Notes under the pieces: generated by a model
Told to the model about the DNA's origin: nothing
The model's input: only the letters and a program-made list of their open reading frames with translations
The model's database searches: none
In this document: piece after piece, positions 27,309-35,555 of the stretch
Position numbering within the stretch: position 1 is the first letter of the stretch
Layout: each line of letters begins with the position of its first letter
Assembly (NCBI GenBank): GCA_041576815.1
Contig: JBFGKE010000015.1
Span: 10,004 to 74,003, forward strand
DNA: 64,000 nt
Reading direction: 5' to 3'
Source of the DNA: SG8-38 sp041576815
GTDB taxonomy: Bacteria; Myxococcota_A; Polyangia; Polyangiales; Houyiibacteriaceae
Translations under genes and position numbers: made by a program

Positions 27309-28229
27309 ATGCGTGCCCAGCCCGATCTGCCACCCCGGGTCTCCGTTTACGAGGTTGCACCGCGGGATGGGCTTCAAAACGAAAGCGCCCAGGTCGCCAC
27401 CCACGCCAAGGTGCGGCTCGTCGAGGCGCTCGTCGACGCCGGCATCGAGCGCATCGAGGTCGGGAGCTTCGTCTCCCCGAGGTGGGTGCCCCAGATGGCC
27501 GACGCCGACGAGGTGTGCCGGATGATCGAGCGCCGCCCGGGCGTCACCTATAGCGGCCTTTGCCCGAACGCGCGCGGCCTCAAGCGCGCCGTGGAGGCGC
27601 AAGTGGACGAGATCGCCGTCTTCGTGAGCGCGAGCGAGACGCACAATCTCAAAAACGTCAACAAGACGATCGCCCAGACCCTAACGGCCTTCGAGCCGGT
27701 GATCGGGCCGGCCGCCGCGCGGGGTCTGAAGGTCAGAGCCTACGTCTCGACGATGTGGGGCTGTCCGTACGAGGGCGACGTCGACCCGAAGCGCGGCCTC
27801 GAGCTGACCAAGCACCTGCTCGACGCGGGCTGCTATCAAGTGTCGCTCGGAGACACCATTGGGGTCGGCACCCCGCTTCAGACCCAACGCATCGTGGAGC
27901 TGTTCGCGGCCGACGTTCCGCTCGAACAGATCGCGCTTCACCTCCACGACACGCGGGGCACCGCGCTCGCCAACGTGCTCGTCGGTCTCCAGGCGGGGGT
28001 GACGACCTTCGATGCCTCGGTGGCGGGCCTCGGCGGCTGTCCGTACGCGCCCGGGGCGGCCGGCAACCTCGCGACGGAAGACCTGGTGTACACCCTGCAC
28101 GGGATGGGCATCGAAACCGGGATCGACCTCGAAAAGCTCTGGCAGGCCGGGCAAGTCGCCGAGGCAATTGTCGGCCGCGAGCTGCCAGGTAAAGTTCATC
28201 GCGCCGGCGTCCGGTCGCTGGCGAAGTGA
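27309..28229 (+). CDS. Hydroxymethylglutaryl-CoA lyase
   Basis: The 306-residue TIM-barrel enzyme cleaves HMG-CoA to acetyl-CoA and acetoacetate, the last step of leucine breakdown. The N-terminal VYEVAPRDGLQNE contains the metal/catalytic Arg-Asp pair (Arg19-Asp20). SFVSPRWVPQMADA, VSLGDTIGVGTP and LHLHDTRGTALANVL carry further ligands, and the HMG-CoA lyase signature GLGGCPYAPGAAGNLATED contains the active-site Cys. Length and motif order are standard. A TAGATG hexamer 7 nt before the ATG and lack of a Shine-Dalgarno sequence hint at a leaderless mRNA. It is the first gene of a plus-strand run with the aminopeptidase (9 bp gap) and P450. Confidence 0.95.
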   Translation: MRAQPDLPPRVSVYEVAPRDGLQNESAQVATHAKVRLVEALVDAGIERIEVGSFVSPRWVPQMADADEVCRMIERRPGVTYSGLCPNARGLKRAVEAQVDEIAVFVSASETHNLKNVNKTIAQTLTAFEPVIGPAAARGLKVRAYVSTMWGCPYEGDVDPKRGLELTKHLLDAGCYQVSLGDTIGVGTPLQTQRIVELFAADVPLEQIALHLHDTRGTALANVLVGLQAGVTTFDASVAGLGGCPYAPGAAGNLATEDLVYTLHGMGIETGIDLEKLWQAGQVAEAIVGRELPGKVHRAGVRSLAK

Positions 28230-28238
28230 GGAACGCAC

Positions 28239-29498
28239 GTGCCTGTTGACGATTTGCTTGCGTACATCGACGCCTCGCCCACCCCGTTTCACGCGGTCAA
28301 AGAAACCGTGAAGCGCCTCGACGCCCTCGGTTACCGCGCTCTCGGCGAGGCCGACGCCTGGCATGTCGCCCCAGGAGACAAAGTCTACGTGGAGCGGGGG
28401 GGCGGGTCCGTCGCTGCGTTTCACATCGGCGCGGCCCCTGCGCCCGATGCGGGGTTTCATCTCGTCGGGGCGCACACCGACTCGCCGAACCTGCGTGTGA
28501 AGCCCAATCCCGAGCTCGAGAAGGCCGGCTACCACCAGCTCGGGGTCGAGCCCTACGGCGGCGTGCTTCTTCACACGTGGCTCGACCGCGATCTTTCGCT
28601 CGCGGGTCGCGTTTTACTCGCCGATCAAAGCCACCGGCTAGTCGACTTCAGGCGGGAGCTGGTGCGCATTCCGTCGCTCGCGATCCACTTGAACCGGCAG
28701 GTCAACAAGGAAGGGTTGAAGCTCGATGCCCAAAAGCACCTCGCGCCCGTGCTCGCGCTCGACGGCGTCGAGGAAGGCGACCTCCGCACGCTGATCGCCG
28801 AGGAGCTCGGCGACGTGAAGCCCAAGGACATCATCGCTTGGGATTTGATGACGTACGACCTCCAGCCCGCGGCGCGAAGCGGTCCGAGCCGGGAGTTCAT
28901 TCACGCGGGGCGCATCGACAACCTCGCGAGCTGTCACGCAGCGCTCACCGCGCTCGTCGCCAAGGATGCCGGCCTCGATCGCACCCGCGCGATCGTGCTC
29001 TACGACCACGAGGAGGTAGGCAGCCGGAGCGCGCAAGGGGCGGCGTCCGACTTTCTTCGAAGCTGCCTTCAGCGACTGTCGGGCGACAGCCCCGAGGACT
29101 ACCACCGCGCGGTCGCGCGGTCGTTCCTGATCTCGGCCGACATGGCGCACGCGGTGCATCCGAACTACGCGGACCGCCACGAGCCGCGGCACCAGCCAGC
29201 GCTCGGCGGCGGGCCCGTCATCAAGATCAACGTCAATCAGGCGTACGCCACCGACGGCGAAAGCTGGGCGAGCTTCGAGCGATGGGCCGCGAAGGCCGAG
29301 GTGAAGACGCAGCGCTTCGTCGTGCGCTCCGACCTCGGCTGCGGCAGCACCATTGGCCCGATCACCGCGGCCGAGCTCGGGATTCGCACCGTCGATGCCG
29401 GCAATCCCATGCTTTCGATGCACTCGTGCCGCGAAATGGCCGCGGCGGCCGACGTCCCGAAGATGATCGACGTCATGAAGCGCTTCTTCCATGGCTAG
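28239..29498 (+). CDS. M18 family aminopeptidase (aspartyl aminopeptidase-like)
   Basis: The 419-residue metallopeptidase starts at a GTG (VPVDDLLAYIDASPTPFHAV). Binuclear zinc-site motifs of M18 are present: GAHTDSPNLRVKPNP, YDHEEVGSRSAQGA with the catalytic Glu, SADMAHAVHPNY, and the C-terminal GCGSTIGPITAAELGIRTVD and MHSCREMA. M18 enzymes release N-terminal, often acidic, residues and are cytoplasmic; there is no signal peptide. It lies between HMG-CoA lyase and the P450. Its last 8 nt overlap the P450 start, so translation is coupled. Confidence 0.94.
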   Translation: MPVDDLLAYIDASPTPFHAVKETVKRLDALGYRALGEADAWHVAPGDKVYVERGGGSVAAFHIGAAPAPDAGFHLVGAHTDSPNLRVKPNPELEKAGYHQLGVEPYGGVLLHTWLDRDLSLAGRVLLADQSHRLVDFRRELVRIPSLAIHLNRQVNKEGLKLDAQKHLAPVLALDGVEEGDLRTLIAEELGDVKPKDIIAWDLMTYDLQPAARSGPSREFIHAGRIDNLASCHAALTALVAKDAGLDRTRAIVLYDHEEVGSRSAQGAASDFLRSCLQRLSGDSPEDYHRAVARSFLISADMAHAVHPNYADRHEPRHQPALGGGPVIKINVNQAYATDGESWASFERWAAKAEVKTQRFVVRSDLGCGSTIGPITAAELGIRTVDAGNPMLSMHSCREMAAAADVPKMIDVMKRFFHG

Positions 29499-30846
29499 GC
29501 ACCCGAGACCGCCGGGGCCGCCCAACCGCTTCGGCCTCGGGAACCTCCGCGGCATGATGCGCGACCAACTCGCGCACATGACCGCAGCCGCCGAGTACGG
29601 CCCCCTCGTCGACCTGCCGATCCTGTTCGAGCGCTACGTCCTGGTGCTCGACCCCGACCTGATTCAGCAGAGCCTCGCGCAAGGCCACACCGTGATGCGA
29701 AAGGACCGGTTCACCCACGAGCTCGAGCGCGTGCTCGGCCGAGGGCTCGTCACCAGCGAAGGCGCGCTCTGGCGAACGCAGAGAAAGCTCGTCGCCCACG
29801 CCTTCATCCCGAGGCGCATCCGTACCTACGCCGACTCCATGGTCGCCGCCGCCCGCCGTTCGCTCGACGGGTGGAGCGACGGCCAGGAGCTTCCGATCCA
29901 CCAGTCGATGGCGGAGCTGACCCTCGACATCGTGGGGCGCACCCTCTTCGATGCCGACGTCCGAGGCGCCGCTCGCGAAGTGGGGGACGCCCTGCAGGTG
30001 ATCAGCGACTTCTACTCGAGCGTGCTCGAAAGCCCCATCCAGCCACCCGAGTGGTGGCCCTCCCCCCGCATGGTTCGGTTCCGAAGAGCGATTCGAAACG
30101 TCGACCGCATCCTCGGCGACATCATCGAAGAGCGGCGCCGAAGCAACGAGGACCGGGGCGACCTCTTGAGCGCGCTCCTCCAGGCCCAAGACGAAGACGG
30201 TGGCGGCATGAGCGACCGGCAGCTCCGAGACGAGTGCGTCACGCTCTTCTTGGCGGGCCACGAGACGACCTCGATCGCGCTCGCCAACAGCCTCTACTTC
30301 CTGTCGAACCATCCGGAGATCGAAGCCCGCGTTCACGAAGAGGCGTCCGCAGTCCTCGGTCGCCGCGCAGCCACTTCCGACGATTACCCGCGCCTCGAGC
30401 TCACCGAGCGCGTGATCAAAGAATCGATGCGGCTTCTCCCTCCGGTCTACACGATCGGCCGGCAGCTCCTCGAGGATTTCGAGCTCGGCGGCTACACGAT
30501 CGAAAGAGGCGACACGCTCCTCTTCGTGCAATGGATCACCCACCGAAGTCCGAACAACTTCGACGATCCGCTCCGCTTCGACCCCGACCGCTGGCTCCCC
30601 GAGCGCGCCAAAGACATCCACCGCTACGCGTACTTTCCGTTCGGCGGCGGCCCCCGCATCTGCATCGGCAACCACTTCGCCATGATGGAAGCCGTGCTCG
30701 TCCTCGCCACGCTGGTCCGCGAATACCGGTTCGAGCTTCTCCCAGACCAAACTCTCGAGCTTCAGCCCGCGGTCACCCTTCGCGCAGCGAAGGACCTCAC
30801 GATGCGCCTGGAGGCGCGCGGCGCCACGCCAGCCCGGGCCGCGTAG
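29491..30846 (+). CDS. Cytochrome P450
   Basis: The 451-residue soluble haem-thiolate monooxygenase shows all core motifs: the I-helix AGHETTS (residues 255-261), the K-helix E-x-x-R (Glu311-Arg314 in KESMRLLP), the FDPDRW PERF-like segment, and the haem loop FPFGGGPRICIG with Cys391. It resembles the CYP102/CYP4-like bacterial clade with a proline-rich start (RHPRPPGPPNRFGLGN) and no TM anchor. The substrate cannot be told from sequence. No ferredoxin or reductase gene is near. It overlaps the aminopeptidase gene by 8 nt. Confidence 0.95.
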   Translation: MARHPRPPGPPNRFGLGNLRGMMRDQLAHMTAAAEYGPLVDLPILFERYVLVLDPDLIQQSLAQGHTVMRKDRFTHELERVLGRGLVTSEGALWRTQRKLVAHAFIPRRIRTYADSMVAAARRSLDGWSDGQELPIHQSMAELTLDIVGRTLFDADVRGAAREVGDALQVISDFYSSVLESPIQPPEWWPSPRMVRFRRAIRNVDRILGDIIEERRRSNEDRGDLLSALLQAQDEDGGGMSDRQLRDECVTLFLAGHETTSIALANSLYFLSNHPEIEARVHEEASAVLGRRAATSDDYPRLELTERVIKESMRLLPPVYTIGRQLLEDFELGGYTIERGDTLLFVQWITHRSPNNFDDPLRFDPDRWLPERAKDIHRYAYFPFGGGPRICIGNHFAMMEAVLVLATLVREYRFELLPDQTLELQPAVTLRAAKDLTMRLEARGATPARAA

Positions 30847-30854
30847 GCACGCCC

Positions 30855-31038
30855 TCAGGTCAGCTCGAAGTCCTTGCAGAACAGGAGCGCGGCATTCGGG
30901 TCTTCGTAGCGCGACTTGCGGTGACGGTGGGTGGGGAAGCCGTGCGCACAGCCCGCGTCGGGGTCGAAGAGCACGCAGTCTTCGCAGTTCCACCGGAGCC
31001 CGAACTGGTCGCGCTGCTCGCGAAACCGCTCGTCTTGC

Positions 31039-31049
<11 letters not shown>
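30855..31049 (-). CDS. Small Cys-containing protein of unknown function (64 aa)
   Basis: The sequence is MKVEQDERFREQRDQFGLRWNC, then ECVL-type spacing: Cys22 and Cys25 (C-X2-C), another Cys about 9 residues on (AGCAHGFP), and one near the C-terminus (LLFCKDFELT). The four Cys with H-rich PTHRHRKSR between them suggest a metal (Zn or Fe-S) site. It overlaps the 3' end of rpiB by 11 nt at the end of the yceD-rpmF-fab operon. I cannot name the family. Confidence 0.65.
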
Positions 31050-31482
<433 letters not shown>

Positions 31483-31483
31483 T

Positions 31484-32722
31484 TCAGGGTGCCTTTAGCA
31501 CGAGCGTGCAGTTGGTTCCGCCGAAGCCGAACGAGTTGTTCATCAGGGCCCGAATCGGCCGCTTCTGCGCCTCGTTCGGGACGAGGTTCATCCCCTCGGC
31601 CATCGGGTCGGGGTCTTGGAGATTGATCGTCGGCGGGAGCACGCCGTCGCGCATCGCCAGCACGCAGAGCACCGGCTCGAGACCGCCGGCCGCGCCGAGC
31701 AGATGCCCGGTCATGCTCTTGGTGCTCGACACCGCAAGCCCGTTCGTCGCGTGCGCACCGAAAAGCTTCTTGATCGCATGAAGCTCGCCTGCGTCACCCA
31801 TCGGCGTGGACGTTCCATGCGCGTTGATGTAGTCGAGGTCGCCAGGGCTGAGCTTGGCATCCTCGAGCGCGAGCTTCATCGCACGCCTCGCGCCCTCCGC
31901 CTCGGGCGCCGGCTGCACCATGTGATGGGCGTCCGACGTGGCGCCGTAGCCGACGATCTCTGCGAGGACGTTGGCGCCTCGACGGAGCGCGGCCTCACGC
32001 TCTTCGAGGAGAAGCACGCCAGCCCCTTCTGCGATGACGAAGCCGTCACGACCCGCATCGAACGGTCGGCTCGCCGCCTCCGGGTCGTCGTTGCGGCGGG
32101 AGAGCGCGCGCATCGACGTGAAGCCGGCCACGCCGATCGGCGTGACGGCCGCCTCCGCGCCCCCCGCTACCGCGGCGTCGATGTGGCCGAGCTGAATCCA
32201 ACGAAACGCGTCCCCGATTGCATGCGCCCCGGAAGCGCAGGCACTGGTGTGCGTGTAGCTCGGGCCCTTGAAGCCCCACTCGAGCGTCACCTGGCCCGGC
32301 GCGAGGTTCGAGATCACCGAGGGGATGAAGTACGGGGACACGCGGCGCGGGCCTTTGTCGAAGAGCGTGCGGCAGGTATCCTCGAACACCTCGATGCCGC
32401 AGAAGCCGACGCCGATGAAGGTCCCGACCCTTTCCTTTTCCTCTTCACTCGGCTCGAAGCCGGCATGCTCGATCGCCTGCGCGGTGGCCCCGAGCCCGAG
32501 CTGGATGAAGCGCGCGGCCTCGCGAAGGCGTCGCTTCGGCATGTACTGAAGCGGGTCGAAGTCGGTGCACTCCCCGGCGATTTGCGAGGCGAAGTCGGAC
32601 GGGTCGAAGGCCTCGATGCGCGCGATGCCGCTTCGCCCCTCGGAAACGTTCTTCCAAGTGGTGTCGACATCTGCGCCGCACGGGCTGACCGTGCCTGCGC
32701 CGGTGATCACGACTCGCCGCAT
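31484..32722 (-). CDS. fabF: 3-oxoacyl-[acyl-carrier-protein] synthase II
   Basis: The 412-residue condensing enzyme elongates acyl-ACP with malonyl-ACP. The Cys-His-His triad is Cys162 (SACASGAHAIG), His302 (NAHGTSTPMGD) and His340 (MTGHLLGAAGG). The N-terminal MRRVVITGAGTVSPCG and C-terminal NNSFGFGGTNCTLVL are classic. The same frame is open upstream through acpP, but that stretch is an out-of-frame shadow of acpP; the ATG at 32722 gives the standard length. The gene lies 31 bp after acpP, the usual partner order. Confidence 0.97.
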   Translation of the reverse strand: MRRVVITGAGTVSPCGADVDTTWKNVSEGRSGIARIEAFDPSDFASQIAGECTDFDPLQYMPKRRLREAARFIQLGLGATAQAIEHAGFEPSEEEKERVGTFIGVGFCGIEVFEDTCRTLFDKGPRRVSPYFIPSVISNLAPGQVTLEWGFKGPSYTHTSACASGAHAIGDAFRWIQLGHIDAAVAGGAEAAVTPIGVAGFTSMRALSRRNDDPEAASRPFDAGRDGFVIAEGAGVLLLEEREAALRRGANVLAEIVGYGATSDAHHMVQPAPEAEGARRAMKLALEDAKLSPGDLDYINAHGTSTPMGDAGELHAIKKLFGAHATNGLAVSSTKSMTGHLLGAAGGLEPVLCVLAMRDGVLPPTINLQDPDPMAEGMNLVPNEAQKRPIRALMNNSFGFGGTNCTLVLKAP

Positions 32723-32753
32723 CGATTCGCCTGGGGGCGCGGTACTCAGGCGC

Positions 32754-32987
32754 TCACGCCTTGTGAGCCTTGATGTAGTCGATCGCGTCGCGAACCGTCT
32801 TGATTTTCTCCGTGTCCTCGTCCGGGATCTCGATCTCGAACTGCTCCTCGAGCGCAAGCACGACTTCGACGATCGCGAGTGAGTCGGCCTTGAGATCTTC
32901 GATGAAGTCTTGCTCTTCCTGAATGTCGGCGCCGTCGACGTCGAGCTTGTCCGACACGATTTCTTTGACCTTCTCGGCGATGTCCAT
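32754..32987 (-). CDS. acpP: Acyl carrier protein
   Basis: The 77-residue acidic four-helix protein carries acyl chains on phosphopantetheine attached to the Ser of DSL, within the conserved LKADSLAIVEVVLALEEQF segment. The family usually has LGADSLDxVE; here Lys and Ala-Ile replace Gly and Asp-Thr, unusual but compatible with function. A strong GGAGGAAG Shine-Dalgarno sequence precedes the ATG. Between fabG and fabF, as in most bacteria. Confidence 0.96.
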   Translation of the reverse strand: MDIAEKVKEIVSDKLDVDGADIQEEQDFIEDLKADSLAIVEVVLALEEQFEIEIPDEDTEKIKTVRDAIDYIKAHKA

Positions 32988-33010
32988 CTGCTTCCTCCGT
33001 CACGCACGCC

Positions 33011-33757
33011 CTAGACGTGCATGCCTCCGTTGACCCGGAGCACTTGCCCGGTGATATAGCTCGCTTCTTCGCTCGCCAAAAATAGAACCGCCGCTGCCAC
33101 CTCCTCGGGCCGGCCGATCCGCCCTAGCGGGGTCTGATCGATGATGCCCTGCCTGGCGGCCTCCGGCAGGTTGGCGGTCATTTCGGTCTCGATGAATCCG
33201 GGCGCGACCGCGTTGACGGTGATTCCCCGAGTGGCGTACTCCCGAGCCAAAGAGCGGGTGAGCCCGAGAAGCGCGGCTTTCGACGATGCGTATACGGCCT
33301 GCCCGGCGTTTCCCGACTCCGCCACGACGCTCGAGAGGTTGATGATGCGGCCCCAGCGTTTCTTCATCATCGGCCGGACGCATGCCTTGGCGCAGAAAAC
33401 GGCACCGTTGACATTTGTCGCCCAGGTCATCTCGAGGTCCTTCGTCGATACTCTCAACAAGAGCTGGTCGATCGAGATTCCTGCGTTGTTCACTAAAATG
33501 TCGATCCCGTCGTGCGCGTCGACGACCCGTTTGACCGCCGAGTCGACCGCGTCGGGATCTGCCACGTCGAAGCCGAGGATTTCCCCGCGTCCACCGGCCT
33601 GCTCGATCGAGCGCAGCGTCTCCTCCGCGGCCCGCTGGTTGGCGCGGAAGCCGACGACCACGTGGGCGCCCGCGCGGCCGACGGCGATGCTGGTCGCGCG
33701 ACCGATGCCCCGAGACCCCCCGGTCACGATCGCGACTTTCCCAGCGAGATCGAACAC
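33011..33757 (-). CDS. fabG: 3-oxoacyl-[acyl-carrier-protein] reductase
   Basis: The 248-residue short-chain dehydrogenase reduces 3-oxoacyl-ACP with NADPH. TGGSRGIGRATSIA is the nucleotide motif, NNAGIS is present, and the Ser-Tyr-Lys triad is in NLSSVVAESGNAGQAVYASSKAALLG. The C-terminus SYITGQVLRVNGGMHV is characteristic of FabG. The start is GTG, 3 bp after the rpmF stop. fabD, fabH and plsX, often in this cluster, are absent here. Confidence 0.96.
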   Translation of the reverse strand: MFDLAGKVAIVTGGSRGIGRATSIAVGRAGAHVVVGFRANQRAAEETLRSIEQAGGRGEILGFDVADPDAVDSAVKRVVDAHDGIDILVNNAGISIDQLLLRVSTKDLEMTWATNVNGAVFCAKACVRPMMKKRWGRIINLSSVVAESGNAGQAVYASSKAALLGLTRSLAREYATRGITVNAVAPGFIETEMTANLPEAARQGIIDQTPLGRIGRPEEVAAAVLFLASEEASYITGQVLRVNGGMHV

Positions 33758-33760
33758 GAG

Positions 33761-33955
33761 TTACTCGATCTCTTCGACGTTGCCCTTCATCACCTGCCGG
33801 CCTTTGTAGAAGCCGCAGGAGGGGCAAGCGCGATGGGGAAGCATCACGTCGCCGCAGTTGGGGCATGGCGCGACGTTGGGAGCCGAGACCTTGTCGTGCT
33901 GGGCTCGGCGCTGATCGCGCTTCATTGGGCTGGTTCTGCGTTTCGGTACTGCCAC
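33761..33955 (-). CDS. rpmF: 50S ribosomal protein L32
   Basis: The 64-residue basic protein begins (GTG) VAVPKRRTSPMKRDQRRAQH and has two C-X2-C pairs (CPNCGDV and CPSCGFYKG) for one zinc, so it is the zinc-binding form of L32. A GAGGAG ribosome-binding site overlaps the yceD stop, so the two are coupled. Confidence 0.97.
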   Translation of the reverse strand: MAVPKRRTSPMKRDQRRAQHDKVSAPNVAPCPNCGDVMLPHRACPSCGFYKGRQVMKGNVEEIE

Positions 33956-33959
33956 GGGG

Positions 33960-34517
33960 TCACTCCTCGTTCTTCGTCTTCGTCATTGCCTCTTTGAGCT
34001 TCAGCAACGGCGCAAAGCGCGCGTCGGGCGCGCCCTCCCCGAACACGTCGTCGGGGGGCCGGATGTGAGCCGGCATCGCAATGCCCTCACAGCTCTCCGA
34101 GCAAAGGGGTTTCATGGGGGCCTCGAGCAGCAAGAGCTCCCGGACCATCGAGTCCAAGACCACCTCGCTCCCGCCGTAGTAGTCGCGGCTGACCTCGTCG
34201 GGGTCGACGCTGACCTCTTCGACGCCCTCGGGGCGCATGTGCTCGGGGCTGAAGAGGGCGGTCACCGGGAGATCGACGTCCACTGGAACGTCCGAGAGGC
34301 AGCGCGCGCAGGTCGCGGCGAGCCCAGCCCGAAGCGTCCCTCGAACGAGCACCTCCAGCGCGCTCCGCTGGGCGTGCACCCGGAGCTCACCCGCCTCGCT
34401 GCCCGGCTTCAGCTCGGTGTCGGCGAGCGCCGTCGCGAGCCAATCCGGGCGAATGGAAAAGCTCCAGTCTCTCCCGACCTCGTCGAGGTCGTGGATTTGT
34501 AGGACGAAGGCAGACAT
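33960..34517 (-). CDS. yceD: DUF177 / YceD family protein
   Basis: The 185-residue protein starts MSAFVLQIHDLDEVGRDWSF and has the DUF177 signature LAATCARCLSDVPVDVDLPV, where the C-X2-C pair may bind metal, with further Cys in KPLCSESCEGIAM. DUF177 genes precede rpmF in most bacteria, and plant homologues act in 23S rRNA accumulation; its bacterial role is related but not settled. The frame is open for 128 codons upstream, but ATG 34517 fits the family and lies just downstream of the good promoter. Confidence 0.92.
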   Translation of the reverse strand: MSAFVLQIHDLDEVGRDWSFSIRPDWLATALADTELKPGSEAGELRVHAQRSALEVLVRGTLRAGLAATCARCLSDVPVDVDLPVTALFSPEHMRPEGVEEVSVDPDEVSRDYYGGSEVVLDSMVRELLLLEAPMKPLCSESCEGIAMPAHIRPPDDVFGEGAPDARFAPLLKLKEAMTKTKNEE

Positions 34518-34568
34518 TGGAGTTCGAGGCGATAGGCGGCAGCCAAGCGACCCTCCCAGGCCACGAGA

Positions 34569-34604
34569 ACGCGCTACTATTCGCGGTGCCCAAGGGGCTG
34601 TCAA
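34569..34604 (-). promoter_or_regulatory. Promoter of the yceD-rpmF-fabG-acpP-fabF-rpiB operon
   Basis: A consensus TTGACA (34599-34604), a 17-bp spacer and AATAGT (34576-34581) lie on the minus strand. The expected start near 34569 leaves a leader of about 52 nt before yceD. It is the best match to the sigma70 consensus in the window. Confidence 0.7.
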
Positions 34605-34696
34605 CCACGCCCAAAACCGCCCCTGCGGCCGTGCAGCGAGCCCCTGCTGCCCGCTCGCGGTCGCCAATTTCGGGGACCATGTTAACCTGGCGCGCC

Positions 34697-35539
34697 ATGG
34701 CTGATGATTTTCGAAGGTTTTCTGGGACTTCCACCTATCTGACGAGCGAGGCGCTCGAGTCGGCCGTGAACTGCGCCGTCGTGCTCGAACGGCCCCTGCT
34801 GGTCCGGGGCGAGCCCGGCACCGGCAAGACGCTCCTTGCCGACGCGGTCTCCGAAGCCCTCGGGATGCCGCTCCTTCGTTGGAACATCCGGAGCACGACA
34901 CGCGCGCAAGACGGCCTGTACGTCTACGACACGGTGCAGCGTCTGTACGACTCCCGGTTTGGAGACAAGGACGTCAACGACATCAGCCAGTACATCAAGC
35001 TCGGCCCGATGGGCGAGGCGTTCGACGCCGACGAGCGCGTCGTGCTGCTCATCGACGAGATCGACAAGGCGGACGTCGAGTTTCCGAACGATCTGCTGAA
35101 CGAGCTCGACCGCATGCAGTTTCACGTCGACGAGACTCAGCGCGACATCATCGCGACCCACCGGCCGGTGGTGATCATCACCAGCAATGCCGAAAAGGAG
35201 CTGCCGGACGCGTTCCTGCGCCGGTGCGTCTTTCACTTCATCGATTTCCCGACCCCCGAGCTGATGAACGACATCGTCCGCGTGCATCATCCGGGCGTCC
35301 ACGAGAGCCTCGTCGATCAGGCGCTCAAGACGTTTTACGAGATCCGCAGCATGCGACGTCTTCGAAAGCGTCCGAGCACCAGCGAGCTCGTCGACTGGAT
35401 CGCCGTGCTTCAAAGGGCCGGCATCGACAGCGTGAAGCTCGAAGAAAACCTTCCCTTCTTGGGCGCGCTGCTCAAGAAGGAACAGGACCTCGTCGCCTTC
35501 GCCGACCAGCTCTCTGGCGGCAGGCAGTGGAGAAGCTGA
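34697..35539 (+). CDS. MoxR-type AAA+ ATPase
   Basis: The 280-residue AAA+ protein has Walker A GEPGTGKT near residue 38, Walker B VVLLIDEIDKAD, a sensor-1 region (VVIITSNAEKELPDAF) and an RRCVFHFIDFP arginine-finger segment. MoxR ATPases act with VWA-domain partners as chaperones that insert metals or remodel complexes, and here a VWA gene follows 16 bp later. I start at the ATG giving MADDFRRFSGTSTYLTSEAL; the open frame upstream lacks protein-like composition. TAACCT lies 8 nt before this ATG and no Shine-Dalgarno sequence is visible. Confidence 0.93.
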   Translation: MADDFRRFSGTSTYLTSEALESAVNCAVVLERPLLVRGEPGTGKTLLADAVSEALGMPLLRWNIRSTTRAQDGLYVYDTVQRLYDSRFGDKDVNDISQYIKLGPMGEAFDADERVVLLIDEIDKADVEFPNDLLNELDRMQFHVDETQRDIIATHRPVVIITSNAEKELPDAFLRRCVFHFIDFPTPELMNDIVRVHHPGVHESLVDQALKTFYEIRSMRRLRKRPSTSELVDWIAVLQRAGIDSVKLEENLPFLGALLKKEQDLVAFADQLSGGRQWRS

Positions 35540-35555
35540 AATCCTCGTCCCCTTC

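Noticed and set aside
26333..27310. A 325-codon minus-strand frame overlapping the b561-like gene
   Set aside because: Arg/Gly/Pro-rich reading in another frame of the membrane-protein gene and the intergenic region; no domain.
31484..33007. A 507-residue FabF with a long Ser/Arg-rich N-terminal extension
   Set aside because: The extra 95 residues are an out-of-frame reading of acpP. ATG 32722 gives the standard 412-residue FabF.
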